60,894 bases of DNA from Paenibacillus tyrphae (GCF_027925525.1 NZ_BSDJ01000042.1:1-60894); one strand, 5' to 3'. Shown: positions 52,816-60,894, counted from the stretch's first letter. Numbers and translations: made by a program. Notes: generated by a model from the sequence alone, not told the origin.

Positions 52816-53400
52816 TTACCGCTTGAGCCCCTCCACCAATAAGGCAATGACCGTCATGGTCTCCTCCAGCGCTTGCTGCTGATCCGGCATCTGCGCAATC
52901 CAGAGCGCTGATTCGTTCAGTGCGCCCGACACAAAATGCGTCATGGCCTCGATGGATGCAGGCCGGAAGCACCCTTGCTCTTTCATAATTTGAAGCTGCC
53001 CGCGCAGCAGCCGCATCGAATGCTGCTGATCCATTTTGCGCCAGACGTCCCAGCCTAACACGGCAGGGCCATCGATCAGCAGAATCCGTTGGCTCCGGGG
53101 TTCTACCGCCGCCTTAACGAAGGCGCGGCACCCGAACAACAGCTGCTCCCACACATCGTTGCTTTGGGATGCCTCCGCCTCGACCTGCTCCGCGACCTCC
53201 TTCTGCACCGCTTCCAGAACGACGTGAAACAATCCTTTTTTATTCCCAAAATGATGGTAGAGTGCCCCCCGCGTCAGCATCGCCTCGCTTACAATCTCTT
53301 CCAGAGCGGAATCCGCATACCCTTTTTCCGTAAAGTGCCTTCTGGCAATGGCGATCAGCTTGCGAATCGTTTCATCGGTTTCTTCTCTATTTTTTTTCAC
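52816..53400 (-). CDS. TetR-family transcription regulator
   Basis: The 194-residue protein has the N-terminal helix-turn-helix IAIARRHFTEKGYADSALEEIVSEAMLTRGALYHHFGNKKGLF, then the ligand-binding helices. It starts with GTG at 53400, about 12 bases after GGAGGG. The nearest - strand genes upstream are the alkC-like relic and the VOC gene, so it may be read from their transcript. Target unknown. Confidence 0.88.
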   Translation of the reverse strand: MKKNREETDETIRKLIAIARRHFTEKGYADSALEEIVSEAMLTRGALYHHFGNKKGLFHVVLEAVQKEVAEQVEAEASQSNDVWEQLLFGCRAFVKAAVEPRSQRILLIDGPAVLGWDVWRKMDQQHSMRLLRGQLQIMKEQGCFRPASIEAMTHFVSGALNESALWIAQMPDQQQALEETMTVIALLVEGLKR

Positions 53401-53436
53401 AGAACAATGCTCCCTCCTTCCGGTTCGTCTGCCCGG

Positions 53437-53968
53437 TTAGTCGAAGCTTCTCAGCAGCTCCAATACTTCCTGGTCTCCGGATTTCGCCAGTGAACGCAAC
53501 CCGTGCCTGGCGATCCAAACGATGTGCTTCCCTCCGCGGTTCAATCGATCCCGAATCCAGTTTATCGTAATCTCCCGGTGGTCTTTCGTCAAATCGTTCA
53601 AATGATTGGCGACCGATTTCCTGACGTATAAGGAAGGATCGTCTATCAGCGGCTCCAGCAGAGCAAGGTTGAACGCGGGGTCTCCCCGGAGGACTCCGAT
53701 TCGTTTGGCCCAAGGAAGACGCGGACGGGTTCCCTCGCTGACGAGGCGGCGCACATGAAGGCTGGGATCATGAGTCCAGCCGTTCATCAGGCGCAAGCTA
53801 CCCTCCAAATGATGCTCCAAATAAGGGTGTATCGCGTATTCCGACGTATGCCGTTTGGTGATTTCGTAGAGCGCCTCCATGGAAAGCCCTACGCATGAGG
53901 CTGGATCAGACCGGTCAGCCGATGCGCCAGCTCGGCCCCGAAGTAATGCTTCAAGGCTGCGGTTTCAC
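53437..53968 (-). pseudogene. AlkC-like DNA alkylation repair gene, internally deleted
   Basis: An intact frame of 147 residues (53437-53880) has the C-terminal half of the AlkC HEAT-repeat family: HVRRLVSEGTRPRLPWAKRI, SLYVRKSVANHLNDLTKDH, WIARHGLRSL. The N-terminal part is missing. Upstream, a separate frame in the same direction gives LKHYFGAELAHRLTGLIQPH and stops at TAG (53889-53891), which is the family's N-terminus; its own start would be GTG 53966-53968 after a one-base frameshift. The two pieces are joined by an out-of-frame deletion of roughly 80 codons. The remaining half could make a truncated product, but glycosylase activity is unlikely. Confidence 0.7.
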
Positions 53969-54421
53969 TCGTGCTTCTCCTCCGTCTTCGTTATCCGCCC
54001 AAACTTTCTCGGCATATTGCGTGCTTTCCGCTTGCGAAGGCGGAATAATTTTGATCACGTCTATTAAGACGCCGTTAGGATCGCACGTTATGAAGTGCCG
54101 TTGTCCGAACTCTTCGTCCCGCAGTTCAAGCTTCAAGGGCAGCTTCTCCCCGATAATGAGCCTCCGGTATTCCGCATCGACATCGTCCACTTCAAAATTA
54201 AGAATCAAGCCCTGCACCGGTCTGCAGTAGGCCTCGGGTATCGTATGATGCGCAGCGTCCAAGATTGCCAATTCGTAGGAAGCGCTGGCCTGGGACATCC
54301 GCAAGCTTACGTACCAATCCGCTTCATATACCGTTTCAAAACCGAAATGCGTTTTGTAAAAAGCCGCGCTCGCCGCAACCTGCTCCGTCAAAATAACCGG
54401 GTAGAAGCTGTTTGTTTTCAT
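53951..54421 (-). CDS. VOC family protein (glyoxalase-like)
   Basis: The 156-residue protein begins MKTNSFYPVILTEQVAASAAFYKTHFGFE, the first half of a VOC fold, and continues with GLILNFEVDDVDAEYRRLI and EFGQRHFITCDPNGVLIDVIKI. The His and Glu at family metal positions are only partly present, so it may be a binding protein rather than an enzyme. ATG 54421 follows AAAGGGGATCACGGCG. A strong palindrome lies upstream at 54471-54491, so a repressor probably controls it. Confidence 0.85.
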   Translation of the reverse strand: MKTNSFYPVILTEQVAASAAFYKTHFGFETVYEADWYVSLRMSQASASYELAILDAAHHTIPEAYCRPVQGLILNFEVDDVDAEYRRLIIGEKLPLKLELRDEEFGQRHFITCDPNGVLIDVIKIIPPSQAESTQYAEKVWADNEDGGEARVKPQP

Positions 54422-54470
54422 CGCCGTGATCCCCTTTGGAATTAAGAATAGTTATGCTAGTTGCATATTA

Positions 54471-54491
54471 ACATACATACAGTATGTATGT
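54471..54491. promoter_or_regulatory. Perfect palindromic operator between VOC and TetR genes
   Basis: ACATACATAC and GTATGTATGT are ten-base perfect arms with one A in the centre. This is a TetR-type operator pattern. It lies 50 bases upstream of the VOC start and about 120 bases before the TetR start. Confidence 0.7.
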
Positions 54492-54525
54492 AAATGAAAA
54501 GTTTCCACTTTCGACCATTAGCGAC

Positions 54526-54555
54526 TTGAAAAACGACAATCATGTCGTTTATAAT
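54526..54555 (+). promoter_or_regulatory. TetR promoter with operator in the spacer
   Basis: TTGAAA and TATAAT are 18 bases apart. The whole spacer is taken up by AAACGACAATCATGTCGTTT (54531-54550), eight-base perfect arms with ATCA in the centre. A repressor bound there would block the promoter completely, which suggests autoregulation by the gene at 54614. Confidence 0.7.
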
Positions 54556-54613
54556 TGCCTTGCGACCAAAACCAACATTAATATCGTTTTGTTGTCAGGA
54601 GGAGCTGATTCCG

Positions 54614-55237
54614 TTGTCCCCCAAAGTAAGCGAACAGTACAAGAAAGACAAAAAACACGAGCTGCTGCAAGCGGCAAGGCGCGTGTTTATCCGGGAGGGC
54701 TATACGCAGGCAACGATGCAATCGATCATGAACGAAGCCGTAGTATCCAGAGGCGCGGTGTATTCGTACTTCGACAATATCGAACACGCGTTTATGGAAG
54801 TGCTGCAGTTTGACGATCGGCAGGACATCCTCTTCTTCGAGTTAGCCGATTCCTCGCCGCTCTGGCCCCAGCTAACCGACTGGGTCAACCGTCAGCGGCA
54901 CAGCCTGAAGATAGCCGGGCAAACGCTGCTGCTGGCCAAGGCGGAGTTTTTTCTATCCCCCGGATACAGGCGGAATAAAGAAAGCTTCCCGTATATCGCG
55001 GAACGTTACTTGCAAATCAAGGAGGCCATCGAGTCGGTCATTGTCAAAGGAACGGAGCGGGGAGAATTCCGGCCCCGCCTTTCTCCGGAAGCGGTCGCCT
55101 TGTATTTCGTTTCGTTTATGGACGGCTTAATGCTGGATACGTTCCAACTCGGAGCGGAAACAACCCTTGTGGAGGAACAGTTGACCGTCTTTCTCTTTTC
55201 GTTGAAAGAATTGCTCCGCCCAATTGACCAGGTTTAA
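54614..55237 (+). CDS. TetR-family regulator, probably autoregulated
   Basis: The 207-residue start is TTG 54614, with AGGAGG 11 bases upstream; the open frame goes back to 54542 over the promoter. The N-terminal helix-turn-helix is HELLQAARRVFIREGYTQATMQSIMNEAVVSRGAVYSYFDNIEHAF, followed by a ligand-binding domain with EGRLSPEAVALYFVSFMDGLML-like features (PRLSPEAVALYFVSFMD). It resembles YfiR-type regulators. Its own promoter spacer carries a palindrome, and a second palindrome is near the divergent VOC gene, which it may also control. It is followed by a GNAT gene after 30 bases. Confidence 0.88.
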   Translation: MSPKVSEQYKKDKKHELLQAARRVFIREGYTQATMQSIMNEAVVSRGAVYSYFDNIEHAFMEVLQFDDRQDILFFELADSSPLWPQLTDWVNRQRHSLKIAGQTLLLAKAEFFLSPGYRRNKESFPYIAERYLQIKEAIESVIVKGTERGEFRPRLSPEAVALYFVSFMDGLMLDTFQLGAETTLVEEQLTVFLFSLKELLRPIDQV

Positions 55238-55267
55238 TTACCATCCTACCCTAAGGGAGTGCTTGCT

Positions 55268-55813
55268 ATGTTGTTCGAATCCGACAGAATCGTTTTTAGA
55301 AAAGCTACGGCGGACGATGCGGAGCTGTATCATGCGTGGAGAAACGATCTGGAGGTGATGCGTTCCACGAATCCTTCGCTCGATATTTACGATCTCGAAG
55401 AGACACGCCAATTTGTGCATCAAGTCATCCTGGGCTCCCCCTCCTCCAAAAGCTACATTCTGGTCGACAAAACCTCGGAAACGCCGTTCGGGATTACATC
55501 TTTAATCAACATCGATTCCAAAAACCGGAATGCCGAATGCATCATCGATATCGGCAACAAAGCTTATTGGGGGAAAGGCTACGGAACCGAAGCCTTAAAG
55601 CTGCTGCTTGACTATGCATTCCTGGAGCTGAACCTGCACCGGGTCTCGTTAAGAGTGTTTTCCTTCAACGATAGAGCGATCAAGCTCTATGAGAAGCTAG
55701 GCTTCCAGCGGGAGGGAATTTCCCGGCAAAGCTTGTTCAGAGAAGGGGCATGGCACGACATTATTCATATGGGGCTGCTTCAGCATGAGTACGTCAAACG
55801 GCTGCCCCGATGA
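55268..55813 (+). CDS. GNAT family N-acetyltransferase (RimJ/RimL-type)
   Basis: ATG 55268 follows AAGGGAGTGCTTGCT. The 181-residue protein matches the RimJ/RimL/SpeG branch: LFESDRIVFRKATADDAELYHAWRND, AECIIDIGNKAYWGKGYGTEALKLLLDYAF (the acetyl-CoA pyrophosphate loop, with the GKGYGTEA motif) and NLHRVSLRVFSFNDRAIKLYEKLGFQREG. It may acetylate protein N-termini, polyamines or antibiotics. It is 30 bases after the TetR gene in the same direction and probably co-transcribed with it. Confidence 0.9.
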   Translation: MLFESDRIVFRKATADDAELYHAWRNDLEVMRSTNPSLDIYDLEETRQFVHQVILGSPSSKSYILVDKTSETPFGITSLINIDSKNRNAECIIDIGNKAYWGKGYGTEALKLLLDYAFLELNLHRVSLRVFSFNDRAIKLYEKLGFQREGISRQSLFREGAWHDIIHMGLLQHEYVKRLPR

Positions 55814-55867
55814 TTTCGGACAGCCGTTACACAATACTGATCTGGCGGGGCCATTCCCGCATTTCAT

Positions 55868-57514
55868 TTAATTAATAGTCAACTCCACCCTGCGACTGCT
55901 GTCCTTGTAGTGATAGAAGCCCGGATTCAGCTCCAGTTTACCCGGCTTGGATAGCAGTCCGGGGTAGCGGTCCACTTTCTTGCTCGTACCGTTGCCGCCG
56001 GGGGGCGTTGGATTGATCGGAGGATAAACGACCTCTCCGTCTTTCTTGACAGACGTTTGCGAGACGACGATAAAATTCGGATCGGTCGAATACGATTCGA
56101 CGATCAGATCTTCGCCCTCCTTGTAATACGTAAACGTGACCGGAAACTGGTCCAGCTTTGTTTCGATCGTCCGCTTCGTATCTGATGGAGTCTCCAGCGG
56201 ATGCCACGCCTTAGAGCGCTTCGTGACGCGGGCGTCGGACAGCAGCAGCTTCATCGGTGCCGAGGACCAATCCTTGGACCATTCCGGCAGCTGGAAACGG
56301 AGATATCCGCCGCTTTTTTCTGTGGGCCAGTTTCCGCCGTTAATCGTTGTACCGTTAAGCACAAGCTGATTGGTATCGTAAAATACCGATTCCAGATCAG
56401 GGGATTTGGTTTTCAGCTTATCGTCGTACATCAGACGAACTTCCAACGGCATCACGACAAGCTCTTTCAAATCCATATCCGAATCGTTAGCAACCGCCGT
56501 CGGGTCAAGCGGTTTGCGGAATGTCGCCTGGCTCGCCTTCACACCATCGGCTTCAAACGACGTGTCCCACGTGCCCGCGATCGTTTGTATCGTATCCAAG
56601 TAAGTGAAGTACAGCTTGGCGCTCTTCAGCTCGGAATCCGTCAGACGGAATGTGTTTTGCTGGAGCAAAATTCCCGATTTCTCCGTGGGCAATGTAGCAG
56701 AATAACTCGAATCTACCCTTTTTTCTCCTATTTTAAGGAACAGCCCCGGATTCAACGTTCTATCCTCCGGTCCGTTAATCGGAATTTCATAACGCAGGGT
56801 CAGTACGTCGTTTTCCCTTGCAGTCGAAACGATCTGCAGCGTTCCGAAACGAGTCCGGCTATCCACATGGTCGTTATCCTTTAACGACATCGGGCTGGCG
56901 TCAAGCTCCGTATCTTTATATTTGTAAAAAACCAGATTTTTCAGCGACAGCTTAAGCCGGTCCTTCTTATTTCCCAGTCCATTTTGCGTTTCCAGCAGGC
57001 CGACCATCTGGTTCGGCGAGTCGGCTTTGCGGACGAGGACGTTCAGCCGCATCGTTTCGCCTCGGGAATTCGTTATCGTCTTGTGCTCGAAATCAGCAAT
57101 GTGATAGTCCGGCAACGAAGGAACGTCTAAGGTAAACATAACATCCGTCCGGCGATCGTCCGTGACAACGCCATGGAGAGCCAAGGAAGCGCCCGCCGAC
57201 GTTACCGTGATGTCCAGCGGATTGCCCAAGCCGGACTCCATTGCGGTCGTAAAGCCCAATCGGTCAAAAAGCACCGGCCAGCCCATCGATACCCCGGCAA
57301 CGACCGGCGCGGCCACGATGACGGAGGATACCGCAATGGCTAACGGAATGAGACGTTTTCGGCTGCGGGCCAAGCTTCTGCTTCTCGGTGCTGCCGAAGC
57401 ATTTTGCAGATTCGTATTCGTTTGAATTCTTTCCCACATCGCTTCAAAATCCGGAAGCTTGGGACGTTCCTTGCGCGCCAGCTCCAGCAATTGCTCTTCC
57501 GTCAGCTTATTCAA
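55868..57514 (-). CDS. DUF4179-domain anti-sigma-factor-like membrane protein
   Basis: The 548-residue protein starts with TTG at 57514, inside the last codons of the sigma factor gene, with AAAGGAG ten bases before. An acidic cytoplasmic tail (LTEEQLLELARKERPKLPDFEAMWERIQ) is followed by a basic stretch and one membrane segment (LIPLAIAVSSVIVAAPVVAGV), then a large extracytoplasmic region beginning with the DUF4179 domain (VLFDRLGFTTAMESGLGNPLDITVTSAG). This is the usual anti-sigma layout: cytoplasmic tail binds sigma, outside part senses. The stop overlaps no other gene. Confidence 0.85.
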   Translation of the reverse strand: MNKLTEEQLLELARKERPKLPDFEAMWERIQTNTNLQNASAAPRSRSLARSRKRLIPLAIAVSSVIVAAPVVAGVSMGWPVLFDRLGFTTAMESGLGNPLDITVTSAGASLALHGVVTDDRRTDVMFTLDVPSLPDYHIADFEHKTITNSRGETMRLNVLVRKADSPNQMVGLLETQNGLGNKKDRLKLSLKNLVFYKYKDTELDASPMSLKDNDHVDSRTRFGTLQIVSTARENDVLTLRYEIPINGPEDRTLNPGLFLKIGEKRVDSSYSATLPTEKSGILLQQNTFRLTDSELKSAKLYFTYLDTIQTIAGTWDTSFEADGVKASQATFRKPLDPTAVANDSDMDLKELVVMPLEVRLMYDDKLKTKSPDLESVFYDTNQLVLNGTTINGGNWPTEKSGGYLRFQLPEWSKDWSSAPMKLLLSDARVTKRSKAWHPLETPSDTKRTIETKLDQFPVTFTYYKEGEDLIVESYSTDPNFIVVSQTSVKKDGEVVYPPINPTPPGGNGTSKKVDRYPGLLSKPGKLELNPGFYHYKDSSRRVELTIN

Positions 57515-58025
57515 GACATTCCGCTCCTTTCAAATTTGGATTGCTCTTTCCCAGCTCAATTCTCATCTGCCGCAGCCCTCGATTCAATCTTGATCTTACC
57601 GTGCCCGGTGGGATATTCAGCGTCTCTGCAATTTCCTGCAGGCTCAGCTCGTGAATATACCGCAATGTCATTACCGTCCGATTCTTGACCGGCAATGACC
57701 GGAGCCACCTCTCCGTCTCCAGCTCGTTTTCCTTCCGCTCCAGCGCTTCGTCCGCCGCTTCCGTATCGCGTCTGCGCTCCAGCAGAAAATGCTTCAGCTC
57801 CTTCAGCACGCCCCGCTTCCTGCGGTCCAGATGGCTTTTGCACATATTCACGGCGATCCGCAGCAGCCATGGCTTGATCCGTTCGACGCCTTGCCGGTCC
57901 GTCTGGAACACCTTCAGGAATACCTCCTGGCAGATATCCTCCGCATCGGCGGCGTTGTGCAGCATATAGTGGCACAAATAGTAGACGTCCCTGCGGTAAG
58001 TATCGAATAATTCCCGGTCGGTCAA
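57507..58025 (-). CDS. ECF-type RNA polymerase sigma factor
   Basis: The 172-residue protein begins MTDRELFDTYRRDVYYLCHYMLHNAADAEDICQEVFLKVF, the region 2 of ECF sigma factors, and has region 4 at 115-160 (LRSLPVKNRTVMTLRYIHELSLQEIAETLNIPPGTVRSRLNRG). The start is TTG at 58025, about eight bases after GGGGGGAGC. It overlaps the anti-sigma gene by eight bases, a common coupling. Upstream GAACCG and GTCTTA about 16 bases apart may be an autoregulated ECF promoter (near 58050-58076), with low certainty. Confidence 0.93.
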   Translation of the reverse strand: MTDRELFDTYRRDVYYLCHYMLHNAADAEDICQEVFLKVFQTDRQGVERIKPWLLRIAVNMCKSHLDRRKRGVLKELKHFLLERRRDTEAADEALERKENELETERWLRSLPVKNRTVMTLRYIHELSLQEIAETLNIPPGTVRSRLNRGLRQMRIELGKSNPNLKGAECLE

Positions 58026-58096
58026 CTCTTGCTCCCCCCTTTCGCGTTACGCCAATAAGACAAATAACCGGGGCTTTCGGTTCGTTTTTCCGGATG

Positions 58097-58126
58097 AAAA
58101 AAAAGACCGATCCTCCCGAATCGGTC
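58097..58126 (-). terminator. Terminator of TPR/HEAT operon
   Basis: GACCGAT and ATCGGTC pair around TCGGGAGG, with eight T residues following on the - strand. It is about 18 bases after the TPR gene's stop. Confidence 0.88.
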
Positions 58127-58143
58127 GTGCATGTGCAATCAGC

Positions 58144-59934
58144 CTATTCCCGCTGCTCCAAATCGTTCTTCCATTGCTCTAGCTGCTCTCTAAGCTTAAT
58201 ATCGATGGACGAAAGCTGCAGCCAGCTGCACACCAGCGCATAAGTAAAGAAGCAGTAGCCTTCTTGCGGAATCCGCTCCATGAGCCGGAGAAACAGTTCG
58301 GATACCGCTTTTTCCAGCTCGGGATCGCCCTGCGCTTCATAAGCCAGTACGGCCACCGCCGCATTGACCGGCCAGTCCGATTGACCATAGCATAGAGACA
58401 GCAAGGCTTCGGAAGGCTTGGACGGGCTAAGCTGCGCCATAAGGAATACCGCCGCATACTGAATGCGCTGGAGCCAGCGCCAGCTCGATACCGATTCGGG
58501 CGGCTCCGGCGGATGAGTCAGGACGGCGAATAAGTCCGGCAGGTGCGCGGGGGTAAGACTTTGGGCGAGTTCGCCGGCGGTGCGGTACCAATCCTCGATT
58601 TGGTACGGAGTCATCGCCAATCGGCGGACGGCATCGGCCGCTTGGCCCGACGGCTTGGGCATAGCCGGCTGTGCGATGGGCCCCTCGTAACTCCATAACA
58701 CGGCGCCGTTCTCGGCGATCGGCTGCCTTGGGTCCGGCTCCGGGACGTTGTCGATGGTCAAATTAAGCTCGGGCGGATTAGCGCTTCTGCCGAATTTGTT
58801 CAAGTAGAGCTCCATCGCACGAATCGCGCTCGGCGCCTCCAGATGGTTAATCGTCAGGCTGATCGTCCCGCCGCTTTCCAGATCCGGGTTTTGCTCCGCC
58901 ACTTGACGCAGCACGTTGATGGAGGCTTCCTGCGGCTCCGGGATGTAATCGACAAAAGGAAGCTCGGAGCCCGGCAATAACGGCTTGAACAGCTCTCTCG
59001 CTCTGCCGTTTGAAGCGTTCGCTTTATAGTAAGCTTCGAGTTTCCCCAAGCGCTCGGCGTCTTGTTTGATCATATATTCGCAGTAAAGGATGGACGGGAC
59101 CGCCCATTCGTGATCGGGCCGGATATCCGCAGCCTTGTTGTACGCTTTCAGCGCTTTTTTGTATAAGCCGTTTTCCAGATACAGGTCGCCCAGATCCAGA
59201 TAGCCCGCCTCTTTCTCGGGGTCGAGCCTGCCTGCTTTCTTGTAAAAGCCGGCCGCCTTGCGGATGTTGCCCTGAGCTTTGAAGCAGAGCGCCATCCCAA
59301 TGGCCGTATTCCAGCATTTATTCAGCTTGTAGGCCGTTTTGGCTGCCGCAAATGCGGCCAGAACATCCTCCTGTCTCCGGTGCATCGAGGAAAGCAGCCA
59401 GAACAACATATAAGCTTTGGGATGCGCCTGGCACATCTTTCGAAGCACGGACACTAAAGCGGCAAGCACCTTATGCCGTACATTTCCTTCCAACAGATCG
59501 AGGGATCTCATCACTCCGCTGACGAATCCAATGATCGTATCCGCTTCGATATGATCCACCCCGGCGATTCGCGTCTCCCATTCGCATACCCACACCAGAT
59601 AAGGGACCTCGGGCTTTACTTTGATCACCTGTCCCAAGAGGCCAAAAGCTTCGTTAAAGCTGTTCACCCGGGCGTAAATATAAGCTCTTACCGCCAGAAC
59701 GGCGAAATAATTGTTGTCCTCAACCGGCACAAAAGGCAGCAAATCCTCGCCCGCATCAATCCACTCGTTCAGGGATTGGAGCCATTCGGCGTTAGCCGGA
59801 TCGGTCGACAAGGCACAGGCCAGATGGTATAGAGCGTGCTGGAAATCCCCTTCGCTTCGGGCTGCCTTATAAATTTCGAAATCCTGTTCAGGCGAAGGAA
59901 AACGGTGCTCCCCTTCGGTATGTTCGTGTTCCAA
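58144..59934 (-). CDS. TPR-repeat protein, unknown function
   Basis: The TTG at 59934 is preferred because AGGAG lies eight bases before it; the GTG at 59943 overlaps that site. The 596-residue soluble protein has tetratricopeptide-type helices, for example KAAGFYKKAGRLDPEKEAGYLDLGDLYLENGLYKKALKAYNKAADIRPD around residues 225-270, and ALYHLACALSTDPANAEWLQSLNEW near the N-terminus. The C-terminal half (PSKPSEALLSLCYGQSDWPVNAAVAVLAYEAQGDPELEKAVSELF) reads like HEAT or Armadillo helices. It follows the HEAT-like gene by about 11 bases and ends at a terminator. The pair may form one complex. Confidence 0.75.
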   Translation of the reverse strand: MEHEHTEGEHRFPSPEQDFEIYKAARSEGDFQHALYHLACALSTDPANAEWLQSLNEWIDAGEDLLPFVPVEDNNYFAVLAVRAYIYARVNSFNEAFGLLGQVIKVKPEVPYLVWVCEWETRIAGVDHIEADTIIGFVSGVMRSLDLLEGNVRHKVLAALVSVLRKMCQAHPKAYMLFWLLSSMHRRQEDVLAAFAAAKTAYKLNKCWNTAIGMALCFKAQGNIRKAAGFYKKAGRLDPEKEAGYLDLGDLYLENGLYKKALKAYNKAADIRPDHEWAVPSILYCEYMIKQDAERLGKLEAYYKANASNGRARELFKPLLPGSELPFVDYIPEPQEASINVLRQVAEQNPDLESGGTISLTINHLEAPSAIRAMELYLNKFGRSANPPELNLTIDNVPEPDPRQPIAENGAVLWSYEGPIAQPAMPKPSGQAADAVRRLAMTPYQIEDWYRTAGELAQSLTPAHLPDLFAVLTHPPEPPESVSSWRWLQRIQYAAVFLMAQLSPSKPSEALLSLCYGQSDWPVNAAVAVLAYEAQGDPELEKAVSELFLRLMERIPQEGYCFFTYALVCSWLQLSSIDIKLREQLEQWKNDLEQRE

Positions 59935-59945
59935 TGCTCTCACTC

Positions 59946-60752
59946 CTATGTAAAATATGGTTTCGGCAGCACCGCTTCCAATTCCTTCAGCAGCCGTTTG
60001 CTTTCCTCCGTACGGAATTGCTTCAGCGCGGAGATCGCCGCCATCCTTCCGTTATGCATTCCGTTTTTGGCAACCTCGAACAAAGAACGGGCCGCTGCCG
60101 TATAGTTTCTTTTTCTTAGCAGGATAACGGCTTTTTCCTGGATAAACATGTCATCCGAAGTCACATAGCGGCAAATCTGTTCTGATTCCGCATAAGGCAT
60201 GATCGTCAATTTGGAAAAAATAAGCTGCTGTATGTAATCCTCGTCAAGCTCTTCTTGCAAAAGGAGTTGATCGATCTCTTCAACGACCTTTAAGTCAAGC
60301 ACGCTGTGCGCATGCTGCTCGTCCCGGTCGGACACGACAGGGTAATCCCGCTCCAATTGATCCCACTCCGCTCCGGGAGTTTGCAGGCTCTTCGCGATGA
60401 ACCGTTCCATATGCCGGAATCCCGGCGACAAATCGGTCTCTTCGTGATTCAAGTAGCATATTTTATCTCGCAGCGGACCGTCGGTATACAAGCCTATGTA
60501 GTTGGACTGATCATCCGTAAGCAGCGGGCAGATGCCCCGGTGGCACGCCAAGTTCTGTAAAAAGTCCAGCATTTCCCGAATTTCTTCCGTAGTCAGAATA
60601 CGATATACGTATTCGTCCGTATTCCAGCGTTCTTGATACTGACTTAAGCTTATTAGTACCTTGTCGTCGATATCGATGGCATGCTCCTGCTTTAAAAACC
60701 CGGGATCGAACGGCAGTCTGCTGTTACATTTGAAACGCTCGAAAATTCCCAT
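59946..60752 (-). CDS. HEAT-like helical repeat protein, unknown function
   Basis: The 268-residue protein begins MGIFERFKCNSRLPFDPGFLKQE and has in the N-terminal half a mixed domain (CHRGICPLLTDDQSNYIGLYTDGPLRDKICYLNHEETDLSP) that resembles SMI1/KNR4-type sequences. The C-terminal half is made of short helical repeats (QICRYVTSDDMFIQEKAVILLRKRNYTAAARSLFEVAKNG, then MAAISALKQFRTEESKRLLKELE), typical of HEAT repeats. ATG 60752 follows GGAGGAGAGGGC. It is the first gene of the operon. The 140 bases beyond it to the window edge hold no gene; a TTGACA lies near 60873 on the + strand. Confidence 0.7.
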   Translation of the reverse strand: MGIFERFKCNSRLPFDPGFLKQEHAIDIDDKVLISLSQYQERWNTDEYVYRILTTEEIREMLDFLQNLACHRGICPLLTDDQSNYIGLYTDGPLRDKICYLNHEETDLSPGFRHMERFIAKSLQTPGAEWDQLERDYPVVSDRDEQHAHSVLDLKVVEEIDQLLLQEELDEDYIQQLIFSKLTIMPYAESEQICRYVTSDDMFIQEKAVILLRKRNYTAAARSLFEVAKNGMHNGRMAAISALKQFRTEESKRLLKELEAVLPKPYFT

Positions 60753-60894
60753 GCCCTCTCCTCCTCTATGTGGCGTTGTCGTTAAGCTTCCCCAAAAAGC
60801 AAACTCAACCTTTTATCGGCCGCTCCCCAGTAAAATGTTAGTTTTAGAACGGATTGTAAGTTTCTTGACAAAAAAACAAGCACCCGGCGACAAC

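Noticed and set aside
1..60894. CRISPR array, tRNA or rRNA genes, transposase genes
   Set aside because: No regularly spaced direct repeats, no tRNA-like cloverleaf, no rRNA-like sequence and no transposase motif was noticed in reading.

Overview
The window looks like chromosome of a Paenibacillaceae-type, spore-forming Firmicute (Paenibacillus or Cohnella-like). This is inferred from LplB/LplC-type sugar permeases with AraC/YesMN-type regulators, a giant secreted glycosidase with SLH repeats, G-rich Shine-Dalgarno sites with several TTG/GTG starts, a DUF4179 anti-sigma/ECF pair, and TGTAAGC..CTTACA and CGAAC-N4-GTTC control boxes of Gram-positive type. No rRNA, tRNA, CRISPR array or recognisable transposase gene was seen.

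Layout. 0-0.8 kb: a structured dispersed repeat (second copy at 28.3 kb) and two tiny acidic proteins. 0.8-4.6 kb: three-gene operon of WGR-like/beta-propeller, a large uncharacterised protein and a DUF4261-type protein. 5-6.3 kb: VOC protein and a secreted YHYH-type protein. 6.3-16.7 kb: carbohydrate locus 1 (membrane AraC regulator, binding protein, two permeases, GH95 enzyme, secreted PL6 lyase). 16.8-19.5 kb: glycosyltransferase and MFS exporter, the exporter probably frameshifted at its C-terminus. 19.6-28.3 kb: carbohydrate locus 2 (binding protein, two permeases, secreted FN3-GH95 enzyme) divergent from a YesN/YesM-type two-component system. 28.6-34.8 kb: a 2087-residue cell-wall protein joining a purple-acid-phosphatase-like domain to a GH8 glycosidase and three SLH repeats. 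35.2 kb: a small RNA-polymerase-alpha-CTD-like helix-hairpin-helix protein behind a LexA-type box. 35.6-40.3 kb: molybdopterin oxidoreductase, MDR reductase, phosphotransferase, PhnB-like protein. 40.4-45.7 kb: MalT-type regulator and ABC-2 exporter with a palindromic operator. 45.9-50.2 kb: DUF421 protein, MBOAT/DHHW acyl-transfer pair, SMI1/KNR4 protein. 50.3-55.8 kb: an SRPBCC gene with an amber codon, luxS, Fur-boxed siderophore-binding lipoprotein, two TetR genes, an alkC-like relic, VOC and GNAT proteins. 55.9-60.8 kb: anti-sigma/ECF sigma pair, TPR protein and HEAT-like protein.

How they may work together. Locus 1 should cut an acidic polysaccharide outside the cell (PL6), import oligosaccharides through a CUT1 ABC transporter (its ATPase is not here) and trim them inside (GH95, no signal peptide). 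Its two transcription units share TTTTAA-N14-TTTTG direct repeats next to weak -35 boxes, which suggests that the adjacent AraC protein activates both. Locus 2 has the reverse arrangement, with the GH95-like enzyme secreted, and carries a CcpA/LacI-type operator over its start site. The GH8 fusion protein, with cre-like boxes upstream, adds a wall-anchored depolymerase.

Most notable signals: the covarying hairpin element in two copies; the shared AraC boxes; the phosphatase-GH8-SLH fusion with GGHE instead of GNHE; the SOS box in front of the alpha-CTD-like protein; and three damaged genes (18.1, 50.4, 53.9 kb). All calls are by eye; no database search was made.
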